A DNA stretch of 64,000 nucleotides from Thiobacillus sp. (lineage in GTDB: Bacteria > Pseudomonadota > Gammaproteobacteria > Burkholderiales > Thiobacillaceae), in assembly GCA_030680405.1 (NCBI GenBank), contig JAUXVT010000012.1:30104-94103 (forward strand). Reading direction: 5' to 3'. This document shows positions 46,007 to 53,782 of the stretch, one piece after another. The notes under the pieces are model-generated. The model searched no databases and was not told the DNA's origin. It was given only the letters and a program-made list of their open reading frames with translations. A program made the position numbers and the translations under genes. Each line of letters starts with the position of its first letter. Position 1 is the stretch's first letter.

Positions 46007-46930
46007 ATGTCCATGGCCGACCGCGATGGCGTCATCTGGTACGACGGCAAACTCGTTCCCTGGCGCGACGCCACCACCCACGTCCTCACCCACACCCTGC
46101 ACTACGGCATGGGCGTCTTCGAGGGCGTGCGCGCTTACAAGACCGAACAGGGCACGGCGATTTTTCGCCTGCAGGAACACACTGACCGGCTGTTCAGTTC
46201 CGCCCACATCCTCGGCATGAAAATGCCGTTCGACAAGGCCACGATTTCCGAAGCGCAGCGCACCGTGGTGCGCGAGAACAAGCTCGAGTCCGGCTACCTG
46301 CGCCCGATGGCGTTTTACGGTTCCGAAGCCATGGGCATCTCGGCGAAGAATCTGTCGGTTCATGTCATCGTCGCCGCCTGGCCGTGGGGCGCTTATCTGG
46401 GGCAGGAAGCGCTGGAGCGCGGCATCCGCGTGAAGACCAGCTCGTTCTCGCGTCATCACGCCAACGTCACCATGTGCAAGGCCAAGGCCAACGGCAACTA
46501 CATGAACTCTATCCTCGCGCACAGGGAAGCCGAGATGGACGGCTACGACGAAGCGCTGCTTCTGGACGTCGACGGCTTTGTCTCCGAAGGCTCGGGCGAG
46601 AACATCTTCATCGTCCGCGATGGCAAGCTCTATACCCCCGACCCGAGTTCCGCCCTGGTCGGCCTCACCCGCGACACCATCATCCAGTTGGCGGTTGAGA
46701 TCGGCCTGCAGGTAATTGAAAAACGTATTACCCGCGACGAGGTTTACATCGCCGACGAGGCCTTCTTCACCGGCACCGCCGCCGAGGTCACGCCAATCCG
46801 TGAACTGGACAACCGGATGATTGGTGAAGGCACGCGCGGCCCTATCACGGCAAAATTACAGACGATGTATTTCGACTGCGTGTATGGCCGTGCCGCCGCC
46901 CACACCGACTGGCTCACCCCGGTCAAGTAA
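46007..46930 (+). CDS. ilvE: Branched-chain amino acid aminotransferase
   Basis: PLP fold-type IV transaminase for leucine, isoleucine and valine. The 307-aa protein has HYGMGVFEGVRAYKTEQG, the PLP lysine in CKAKANGNYMNS (K160) and EGSGENIFIVRDGKLYTP. ATG 46007 opens MSMADRDGVIWYDG. The CHCC zinc-finger gene follows after 11 bases, a pairing typical of Betaproteobacteria. Confidence 0.97.
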   Translation: MSMADRDGVIWYDGKLVPWRDATTHVLTHTLHYGMGVFEGVRAYKTEQGTAIFRLQEHTDRLFSSAHILGMKMPFDKATISEAQRTVVRENKLESGYLRPMAFYGSEAMGISAKNLSVHVIVAAWPWGAYLGQEALERGIRVKTSSFSRHHANVTMCKAKANGNYMNSILAHREAEMDGYDEALLLDVDGFVSEGSGENIFIVRDGKLYTPDPSSALVGLTRDTIIQLAVEIGLQVIEKRITRDEVYIADEAFFTGTAAEVTPIRELDNRMIGEGTRGPITAKLQTMYFDCVYGRAAAHTDWLTPVK

Positions 46931-46941
46931 GCGAGATCAGC

Positions 46942-47145
46942 ATGAGCGAGCGGCAAGACAACACCCAGCGCGTCATCGAGGTCACCGAAAACGACCTGCC
47001 CCTGCATTGCCCGATGCCGCAGCACACCGACTGGAATGCTCACCCGCGCGTCTATCTGCCCATCGAGTCGCGCGGTGATGCGCTCTGTCCCTATTGCGGC
47101 ACGCTCTATCGTTTGAAAGGCAAACCCAGTGGCAGCCATCACTAG
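46942..47145 (+). CDS. CHCC-type zinc-finger protein
   Basis: A 67-aa protein of the zinc-finger CHCC family, related to the mitochondrial complex I subunit NDUFS6. Ligand candidates are C23 (PLHCPMP), H34 of NAHPRVYLPI and the CPYC pair (ALCPYCGTLYRL). It lies directly after ilvE. Bacterial function is not established. Confidence 0.9.
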   Translation: MSERQDNTQRVIEVTENDLPLHCPMPQHTDWNAHPRVYLPIESRGDALCPYCGTLYRLKGKPSGSHH

Positions 47146-47205
47146 AACAAACCGCTCCTGACCGCATCCTGCCACTGACCCCCAGCCTGGTTCAAATGCC
47201 CCCCG

Positions 47206-48384
47206 CTAACCCGGCAAAAACAATTCCAGCAGATCGTTCAAAAAGCGCTGCCCCTGCAGCGCCGGCTTGAGCCGGGTCGCGTCGCGTTCCAGCAAGCTCT
47301 GGCCTCGCGCCCGTTCGAGCGTGGACGCGCAGACGATCAGCGGCAGGCCGGTTCGTTCTTCGAACAGCGTGGCGGGCACCCCTTCGTTGAGCCGCAGGGC
47401 GTTCATCATGAATTCGAACGGCAGGTCGTCGCGCGTGAGGGTGCGGGCGTTGGCGATGTGCGCGCCCTGCTTCACCGCATCCATGTATTGCTGCGGATGC
47501 TTGGTGCGCATCTGCCGCAGGATGCGGTCGTGGAAGCTGAGCTTGGAATGTGCGCCGGCGCCGATGCCGAGGTAATCGCCGAACTGCCAGTAGTTGAGGT
47601 TGTGGCGGCTGGCGTGATTCGGCCGCGCGTAGGCCGAGGTTTCGTAGTGCTGCATGCCGGCCTCCGTCAGACGCGCCTCGATCGCCTGCTGCATGTCGGC
47701 GGCCAGATCGTCGTCCGGCAGGTTGGGCGGCGCGGTATGGCCGAACGGCGTGTTGGGTTCGAGCGTGAGGTGGTAGGCCGACAGGTGCGGCGGCTGGAAG
47801 CCCAGCGCGGTTTCAATATCGGACATCGCCTCGGCCAGCATCTGCCCCGGTAACGCGAACATCAGGTCGAGGTTGAAGGTGTCGAAATGGGTAGCGGCGA
47901 ACTCGGCCGCGCGGCGCGCTTCGGTGTCATCGTGGATGCGCCCGAGCGACTGCAGGTGGCGCGGGTTGAAGCTCTGAATGCCGAGCGACACGCGCGTGAC
48001 GCCCGCTTCGCGGAAACCGGCGAACTTGGTGGCCTCCACCGTGCCTGGGTTGGCTTCCAGGGTGATTTCCGCGCCCGGCATCAGCTGCGTCAGGGTGCGC
48101 ACGCCGGTCAGGATGCGGTCGATGCCGTCCGCCGAAAACAGGCTGGGGGTGCCGCCGCCGAAGAATACGGTGTAAATCCTGCGCCCCCAGATGTCGGGCA
48201 ACGCACGTTCCAGGTCAAGCAACAGCGCGTCGATGTAGGCGGCTTCGGGAAGGCCTTGCGCGGCGTGCGAGTTGAAGTCGCAGTACGGGCACTTCTTCAC
48301 GCACCACGGCAGGTGGATGTAGAGCGACAGCGGCGGCTGGACTTTCAGGCCGCCGTTGAATACATGGATAACGGACTCAGCCAA
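47206..48384 (-). CDS. hemW: Heme chaperone HemW (HemN-like radical SAM protein)
   Basis: A radical-SAM protein formerly annotated as oxygen-independent coproporphyrinogen oxidase. Cluster motif WCVKKCPYCDFNSH. The additional N-terminal cysteine that distinguishes true HemN is absent, which favours HemW, a heme chaperone. Other motifs: FFGGGTPSLF, VSLGIQSFNPRHLQSLGR. The most likely start is TTG 48384, overlapping the rdgB stop; no ATG or GTG exists before the cluster motif. It is the last gene of rph-rdgB-hemW. Confidence 0.93.
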   Translation of the reverse strand: MAESVIHVFNGGLKVQPPLSLYIHLPWCVKKCPYCDFNSHAAQGLPEAAYIDALLLDLERALPDIWGRRIYTVFFGGGTPSLFSADGIDRILTGVRTLTQLMPGAEITLEANPGTVEATKFAGFREAGVTRVSLGIQSFNPRHLQSLGRIHDDTEARRAAEFAATHFDTFNLDLMFALPGQMLAEAMSDIETALGFQPPHLSAYHLTLEPNTPFGHTAPPNLPDDDLAADMQQAIEARLTEAGMQHYETSAYARPNHASRHNLNYWQFGDYLGIGAGAHSKLSFHDRILRQMRTKHPQQYMDAVKQGAHIANARTLTRDDLPFEFMMNALRLNEGVPATLFEERTGLPLIVCASTLERARGQSLLERDATRLKPALQGQRFLNDLLELFLPG

Positions 48385-48967
48385 GCCGCTTCAGCTTGTC
48401 GGCGAGTTCGCGCAAGGCCTGGCCACGGTGCGAAATGGCGTTCTTCTCGTCCTCGCCGAGCTCGGCACCGGTCTTGCCGAATTCGGGCAGCAGGAAGTAC
48501 GGGTCGTAGCCGAAGCCGCGCTCGCCGCGCGGCGTGTCGATGATTTCGCCGAACCAGCGGCCCTCGGCGATCAGCGGCTCGGGGTCGTCAGCATAGCGCA
48601 CCAGCACCATCACGCAATAGTAATGCGCGCGGCGGCTGGGCTGCCCTTGCAGGGCGGCGATGAGCTTTTCGTTGTTGCGCGCGTCGGATTTCGGCTCGCC
48701 GGCATAGCGTGCGGAATATACGCCGGGGGCGCCGTTGAGCGCCTCAACGCAGATGCCGGAGTCGTCGGCCAGCGCCGGCAGGCCGGTGTGGGCGCTGGCA
48801 TGGCGCGCCTTGGCGAGGCAGTTCTCGATGAAGGTGACGTGCGGCTCGGGGCATTCGGGGACACCGAAATCGGACTGCGGCGCGGCGACGATGGCGAGCG
48901 GTTCTAGGATGCGGGCAATCTCGCGCAGCTTGCCCGGATTGCCGGAGGCGATAACCAGTTTCTTCAT
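48377..48967 (-). CDS. rdgB: Inosine/xanthosine triphosphate pyrophosphatase (RdgB/HAM1)
   Basis: Hydrolyses dITP, XTP and related non-canonical nucleotides. The 196-aa protein has the N-terminal [54 protein letters not shown] and [10 protein letters not shown] motifs and ends [10 protein letters not shown]. It overlaps rph by four bases and hemW by eight. Confidence 0.97.
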   Translation of the reverse strand: MKKLVIASGNPGKLREIARILEPLAIVAAPQSDFGVPECPEPHVTFIENCLAKARHASAHTGLPALADDSGICVEALNGAPGVYSARYAGEPKSDARNNEKLIAALQGQPSRRAHYYCVMVLVRYADDPEPLIAEGRWFGEIIDTPRGERGFGYDPYFLLPEFGKTGAELGEDEKNAISHRGQALRELADKLKRLG

Positions 48968-49692
48968 GATGCCAGTGCCTTGCGTTGCGCCGCGGTGATC
49001 TCTGCGATGCCGGCGGTGGCCAGATCGAGCAACGTTTCGAGCGTGGCTCGGCTGAACGGCGTGCCTTCAGCGGTGCCCTGCACTTCGACGATGCCGCCGC
49101 TGCCGGTCATCACCACGTTCATGTCGGTGTCGCAGTCGGAATCCTCGATGTAGTCCAGGTCCAGCACCGGCTGGCCCTGATAGACGCCGACTGAGACGGC
49201 GGCGATGCTGTCGGTGAGCGGGGTGTCGGCGAGCTTGCCTTCGCTCAGCAAGCCGGCGATGGCGTCGGCCACCGCCACATAGGCGCCACAGATGCTGGCG
49301 CAGCGGGTGCCGCCGTCGGCCTGCAGGACGTCGCAGTCGATGTGCAGGGTGCGTTCGCCGAGTTTTTTCAGGTCGACCACCGCGCGCAGGCTGCGCCCGA
49401 TCAGGCGCTGGATTTCCTGGGTGCGTCCGGACTGCTTGCCGCGTGCGGCCTCGCGATCGGTGCGGGTGTGCGTGGAACGCGGCAGCATGCCGTATTCCGC
49501 CGTGACCCAGCCCTCGCCACTGCCCTTCTTGTGCGGGGGCAGCTTGTCGAGCACGCTGGCGGTGCACAGGACGTGGGTGTCGCCCATGGCGACGAGCACC
49601 GAGCCTTCGGCGTGCCTGGTGAACTGGCGGATGAACGACAGGGCGCGCAGCGCATCGGGCGCGCGGCCGCTGGGACGGGAAATGGCAGACAT
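48964..49692 (-). CDS. rph: Ribonuclease PH
   Basis: Phosphorolytic 3'-5' exoribonuclease that trims tRNA precursors. The 242-aa protein has [65 protein letters not shown] and [20 protein letters not shown], all typical. Unlike E. coli K-12 rph-1 it is full length. First gene of rph-rdgB-hemW. Confidence 0.98.
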   Translation of the reverse strand: MSAISRPSGRAPDALRALSFIRQFTRHAEGSVLVAMGDTHVLCTASVLDKLPPHKKGSGEGWVTAEYGMLPRSTHTRTDREAARGKQSGRTQEIQRLIGRSLRAVVDLKKLGERTLHIDCDVLQADGGTRCASICGAYVAVADAIAGLLSEGKLADTPLTDSIAAVSVGVYQGQPVLDLDYIEDSDCDTDMNVVMTGSGGIVEVQGTAEGTPFSRATLETLLDLATAGIAEITAAQRKALAS

Positions 49693-49754
49693 GGTGACGG
49701 TCAGGAAATGGAAAGCGCGATTTTACCGCGCCCGCCCCACCCCCGTGTCGTCGT

Positions 49755-50663
49755 CTACTTGGCAGAGATTTTCTGGATGGCCTGCTGGATTTCGGCGATG
49801 GCGCGCTCGATTTCGTCATCCGACACCACCGGCGTGCCGGGCAACGGATGCAGCGCGTTGATCTGCGTGGTGACGCCGCCGTCCGGCAACGCCAGAGTGG
49901 AAATGGAATCCTTGCTCGGCATGCGCGCCTCGCCCCAGGTCATGGCGATGAGGCTGAGGTTGTCGCCGTGTTCGCCACCGCGGAATTCGGCATGGTCCAT
50001 CAGGTGGCGCACCGCGTCTTCCAGCGTGTAGGCATGCAGCAGGGCCGACACTTCCGGGATGCTGATCATGCCCCAGATGCCGTCGGTGCACAGCAGCATG
50101 GTGTCGGCGTCGTGCAGCGGAATCGGCGCGCTGCATTCCACCTGCGGCGGGATGTAGCCACCCAAGCAGTTGGACACCTTGTTGCGCTCCGGGTGGGTGC
50201 CCGCCTCTTCTTCGCTGATGATGCCGTTGCGCACCAGCTGGGCCACCGCGGTGTGGTCTTCGGTGCGCGCGAGCAGACTGCCGTCGCTGAACAGGTACAG
50301 CCGCGAATCGCCCACATGCGCCCAGTAAGCAGTGTCGTCCTGGATGACTGCGGCGACGCTGGTGGTGTGGGGGATTTCCAGCAGATCCTGCTCGACCGCG
50401 TAATCGTTGATCGCGTAGTGCGCGCGCGTGGTCGCATCGGACAGAAAGGCCATGGGGTCGGCCAGGCGTGGCTTGGCCATTTTCTGGAACTGGTCGGTCA
50501 GCGTCTGCACCGCGATCTGCGCGGCGATTTCGCCGTGCATGTGGCCGCCCATGCCGTCCGCCACCACCATCAGCAGCGCTTCGCGACTATAGGAATAGGC
50601 AACCCGATCCTGGTTGTTTTTGCGCCCGCCTTGACGTGACGCCTGGTAGATGGTGAATTTCAT
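49755..50663 (-). CDS. PP2C-type Ser/Thr protein phosphatase
   Basis: A 302-aa metal-dependent phosphatase of the PPM family. Metal-binding aspartates sit in GGRKNNQDRVAYSY, MVVADGMGGHMHGEIAA, LLCTDGIWGMI and EHGDNLSLIAM, and HVGDSRLYLFSDG is the central motif. A C-terminal helical tail of about 50 residues follows the catalytic domain. The Ser/Thr kinase gene lies upstream on the same strand, 247 bases away, making a kinase/phosphatase pair. Confidence 0.94.
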   Translation of the reverse strand: MKFTIYQASRQGGRKNNQDRVAYSYSREALLMVVADGMGGHMHGEIAAQIAVQTLTDQFQKMAKPRLADPMAFLSDATTRAHYAINDYAVEQDLLEIPHTTSVAAVIQDDTAYWAHVGDSRLYLFSDGSLLARTEDHTAVAQLVRNGIISEEEAGTHPERNKVSNCLGGYIPPQVECSAPIPLHDADTMLLCTDGIWGMISIPEVSALLHAYTLEDAVRHLMDHAEFRGGEHGDNLSLIAMTWGEARMPSKDSISTLALPDGGVTTQINALHPLPGTPVVSDDEIERAIAEIQQAIQKISAK

Positions 50664-50702
50664 TTCAACCTGGAAACCTCAGTTGGACGCGCCTGATGGC
50701 AG

Positions 50703-50821
50703 GCCCGGGTGGGTGGCTGCCGCGAAGCGAGGAGGCGGCAGGCTCATGCCTGCAACGACGAGCGACAAAGGCAGCCGCCCACCCGGGCGTGTCAGCGGGT
50801 GCGTAGCGGTCTCACCCGGCT
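50703..50821. repeat. Nested inverted repeats between kinase and phosphatase genes
   Basis: Outer arms 50703-50721 and 50770-50788 (19 bp, one G-T pair) begin GCCCGGGTGGG. Inside is a second hairpin GCAGGC-TCAT-GCCTGC (50738-50753). A third hairpin (TCAGCGGGTG, loop, CACCCGGCTGA, 50792-50821) follows at once. The set could form a cruciform, or a structured RNA if transcribed with the kinase gene. No copy was noticed elsewhere in the window. Confidence 0.75.
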
Positions 50822-50910
50822 GATGAGCGTGATCGAAGGCAGAAAAACGAATATCCATGCGGCATTCCGTAGGGTCGGAGCGGTCAACTGAAGTTTTCAG
50901 GTTCAATACT

Positions 50911-51855
50911 TTAAAACAATTCGCGGTTCAGTGAGCGTTTGATGCTGGTCAAAAGTGAAGGCCGTGGCGTCGTCATCGCGCTGCGGTCCATCAGCACCTT
51001 CTGCAGGCTGAACACGCTTTGTGGGCGTTCCATGTAGTTGAGCTTGAGGCACTGGTCGATGGTTTCCAGCAGCTGGTCGGAATAGGCGCCGCGCCAGTTC
51101 ACCGTTGCCGGCACCAGCTTGTCGTTGAGCAGGCGCGCATCGGCCGCCTGCGGCGGATAGCCCGCCAGGCAGGCATACAGGCTGGCGCCGACGCTGTAGA
51201 CATCGGTCCACGGTCCCAGCCGTTCGCGGTTGTGATATTGCTCGGGCGCGGCGAAGCCCGGTGTGTACATGGGCTGCAGCTTGGTTTCTTCCTGGCTGAG
51301 CGTCTGCCGCGCCGCGCCGAAGTCGATCAGCACCGGCGAGCCGTCAAGGCGGATATACAGGTTCGACGGCTTGATATCCAGATGCAGCAGCTTGTGCGTA
51401 TGCACCTCGCGCAGGCCGTTCAGCAACTGGACAAACACCCGCCGGATGAAGCTTTCGCGAATGGTGCCGCGATTGGCCTGGATGTGCTGTTGCAGCGTTT
51501 TGCCGCGTTCGAAGCGCATCACCATGTAGACGGTGTCGTTGGCGCGGAAGAAGTTGGTCACGCGGATGACATTGGGATGGTCGATGCGTGCCAGAGCCCG
51601 GCCCTCTTCGAAAAAACACTTCATGCCGTGGCGGAAGATGTTGTTGTTCTCGGTCGAACTGGCCTGCACGATGACCGAGCCTTCGGTGCGCAGCACCAGC
51701 GCGCCCGGCAGGTATTCCTTGATCGCCACCGACTGGCTGTTGTCGTCGCGCGCCAGATAGACCATGCTGAAGCCGCCGCCGCCGATCTTGCGCACGATGG
51801 TGTATTCGTTCAGCCGGTAGCCGTTAGGCAGCGCCTGGTTGGGTTGAGTCGCCAT
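50911..51855 (-). CDS. Ser/Thr protein kinase (Hanks type)
   Basis: A 314-aa soluble kinase. Gly-rich loop IGGGGFSMVY, lysine K46 (VAIKEYLP), catalytic loop HLDIKPSNLY (D160; the usual HRD is HLD) and LIDFGAARQ (D178). The activation segment ends PGFAAPEQY. No transmembrane helix or PASTA domain is present, unlike PknB. It pairs with the PP2C gene downstream. A 25-bp tandem duplication lies just upstream of its start, in the region shared with divergent yicC. Confidence 0.95.
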   Translation of the reverse strand: MATQPNQALPNGYRLNEYTIVRKIGGGGFSMVYLARDDNSQSVAIKEYLPGALVLRTEGSVIVQASSTENNNIFRHGMKCFFEEGRALARIDHPNVIRVTNFFRANDTVYMVMRFERGKTLQQHIQANRGTIRESFIRRVFVQLLNGLREVHTHKLLHLDIKPSNLYIRLDGSPVLIDFGAARQTLSQEETKLQPMYTPGFAAPEQYHNRERLGPWTDVYSVGASLYACLAGYPPQAADARLLNDKLVPATVNWRGAYSDQLLETIDQCLKLNYMERPQSVFSLQKVLMDRSAMTTPRPSLLTSIKRSLNRELF

Positions 51856-51869
51856 AGTCGAACGTCTAT

Positions 51870-51919
51870 TATCTTTGTCTGTTAATCGGCCATGTATCTT
51901 TGTCTGTTAATCGGCCATG
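51870..51919. repeat. Perfect 25-bp tandem duplication
   Basis: The 25-base unit starting TATCTTTGTCTG and ending ATCGGCCATG occurs twice head to tail (51870-51894 and 51895-51919) without mismatch. It sits in the kinase-yicC divergent promoter region. Confidence 0.97.
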
Positions 51920-51984
51920 CCGAAAAAGCACACACCGGCTCTGCACCGGCAATCATTTCCATAACTCATATTTTAAGACTATCC

Positions 51985-52851
51985 ATGACAGCCAGCATGA
52001 CCGGGTTTGCCGCCCGCAGCCTCAACCTCGACCATGCCAGCGTCAATATCGATCTGCGCAGCGTCAACCAACGCTTTCTCGAACTGCACTTCCGCCTAGC
52101 CGACGAGTTTCGTTCGCTGGAGCCGCAGTTGCGCGAGCTGATCAATCAACGCCTCGCACGCGGCAAGGTGGAGTGCCGCATCAGCCTGACCCCGCTCCCC
52201 ACCGCCTCGCAGGATAACGGCTTGAACCCAGCCATTCTTGAGCGTCTCTCACACTGGCAGACGGACGTGCTGCAGCGCCTGCCGGGCAGCGCGCCGCTCT
52301 CCGTCAACGATATCCTGCGCTGGCCCGGCGCGGTGCAGACCGCCACCCTGTCGCAGTGTGCGCTGAACGAGGCGACGCTGGCGGGCGTGCGCGAGTCCCT
52401 GGACGAACTGGTCGAGAACCGCCAGCGCGAGGGCGCCAAGCTGAAACAGCACATCCTCGACCGGCTCGCCGCCGCCGAAGCGCAGGTGGCCGCCCTGCAG
52501 CCGCTGCTGCCGGCGCTGGCCGCCGCCCAGCGCGACAAACTGGCGGAACGCCTGCGCGACGCGCTGGGCGAGGCCGGGCATGAGCGGCTGGCGCAGGAAG
52601 TCGCGCTGGCGGCGCAAAAAGCCGATATTGACGAAGAGCTCTCCCGCCTCGCCACCCATTTTTCCGAGGTGCGCCGCGTGCTGAATCAACCCAGCGCGGT
52701 CGGCAAGCGGCTCGATTTCCTGATGCAGGAACTGCATCGCGAGGCCAATACCCTGGGCTCGAAATCGGTCGCGCTGGAAACCTCGCGCGTCTCGCTCGAA
52801 CTCAAGGTGCTGATCGAGCAGATGCGCGAACAGGTGCAGAATATTGAATAA
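51985..52851 (+). CDS. YicC family endoribonuclease
   Basis: A 288-aa protein of the YicC family, recently recognised as an endoribonuclease. N-terminal motif SMTGFAARSLNLDHASVNIDLRSVNQRFLELHFRLADE, a long central coiled-coil (EALDELVENRQREGAKLKQH region) and the C-terminal DUF1732 domain (RLDFLMQELHREANTLGSKS). ATG 51985 gives MTASMTGFA; ATG 51997 (MTGFAAR) is an equally good family start. It is followed by gmk 16 bases later. Confidence 0.93.
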   Translation: MTASMTGFAARSLNLDHASVNIDLRSVNQRFLELHFRLADEFRSLEPQLRELINQRLARGKVECRISLTPLPTASQDNGLNPAILERLSHWQTDVLQRLPGSAPLSVNDILRWPGAVQTATLSQCALNEATLAGVRESLDELVENRQREGAKLKQHILDRLAAAEAQVAALQPLLPALAAAQRDKLAERLRDALGEAGHERLAQEVALAAQKADIDEELSRLATHFSEVRRVLNQPSAVGKRLDFLMQELHREANTLGSKSVALETSRVSLELKVLIEQMREQVQNIE

Positions 52852-52867
52852 CAGGAACGGAACAACC

Positions 52868-53497
52868 ATGACATCATCCCCCAGCCAAGGCATGCTTTAC
52901 ATCGTCAGTGCCCCCTCCGGCGCCGGCAAGACCAGCCTGGTCAAGGCGCTGCTGAAAACCGACCCCGCCATTCGCCTGTCAGTGTCCTACACCACGCGCG
53001 CGCCGCGCCCCGGCGAAACCGACGGCCGCGACTACCATTTCGTCAATCGGCAACATTTCGAAGTAATGCTGGCCGAGGGTGAGTTTCTCGAACACGCCGA
53101 GGTGTACGGCAATTTTTATGGCACCTCGAAAGGCAGCATTGCGCGCGACCTCAACGCTGGCCGCGACATCCTGCTGGAGATCGACTGGCAGGGCGCGGCG
53201 CAGGTGAAGCAGCATTTTCCGCAATCCGCGTCGATTTTCATTCTGCCGCCGTCGTTCAATGCGCTGCGCACCCGTCTTGCCGGGCGCGGGCAGGACAGCG
53301 ACGAGGTAATCGAGCACCGGCTGGCCGCCGCCGCTCACGACGTCGCTCATGCTGACGCGTTCGACTATATAATTGTCAATGATGACTTCGACCACGCCCT
53401 GCTGGACCTGGTCGCCATCACCCGCAGCATTCGCCTCGAAGCGGCACGCCAGTTGGAGCGGCACGCCGCGCTGTTCGAGGAATTCCGACGTATCTAA
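52868..53497 (+). CDS. gmk: Guanylate kinase
   Basis: Phosphorylates GMP to GDP. The 209-aa protein has the P-loop SAPSGAGKTSLVKAL, SVSYTTRAPRPGETDGRDYHFV (GMP binding) and GNFYGTSKGSI. ATG 52868 is the family start. It lies upstream of rpoZ and spoT, the order known from E. coli, linking guanine nucleotide supply with the (p)ppGpp system. Confidence 0.97.
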   Translation: MTSSPSQGMLYIVSAPSGAGKTSLVKALLKTDPAIRLSVSYTTRAPRPGETDGRDYHFVNRQHFEVMLAEGEFLEHAEVYGNFYGTSKGSIARDLNAGRDILLEIDWQGAAQVKQHFPQSASIFILPPSFNALRTRLAGRGQDSDEVIEHRLAAAAHDVAHADAFDYIIVNDDFDHALLDLVAITRSIRLEAARQLERHAALFEEFRRI

Positions 53498-53532
53498 GGC
53501 GCACCCGCGCCGCCTGAAGCAGGAGTATCCGT

Positions 53533-53736
53533 ATGGCCCGCATTACCGTTGATGATTGCCTTGAGATGTTCCCCAACCGTTTTGAACTGACCCTCGCCGT
53601 GACCTATCGCGCACGTCAGCTGGCACAGGGCTCGCAGTCCATGGTCGAGTCCAAGGACAAGTCCATCGTTACCGCATTGCGGGAAATCGCCGCTGGCAAG
53701 GTCGGGCGTGAAATCCTCAACCGGGGCCGTGCCTGA
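53533..53736 (+). CDS. rpoZ: RNA polymerase omega subunit
   Basis: A 67-aa omega subunit ([30 protein letters not shown], then [15 protein letters not shown]). Omega helps assemble core polymerase and forms part of a ppGpp-binding site. ATG 53533 follows AGGAG. Its 3' end is close to or overlaps the start of spoT. Confidence 0.97.
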   Translation: MARITVDDCLEMFPNRFELTLAVTYRARQLAQGSQSMVESKDKSIVTALREIAAGKVGREILNRGRA

Positions 53737-53782
53737 GCGGCTTCCCCCACGTCAACCGGCGCACGCCAGCCGCGCGCCGGCG

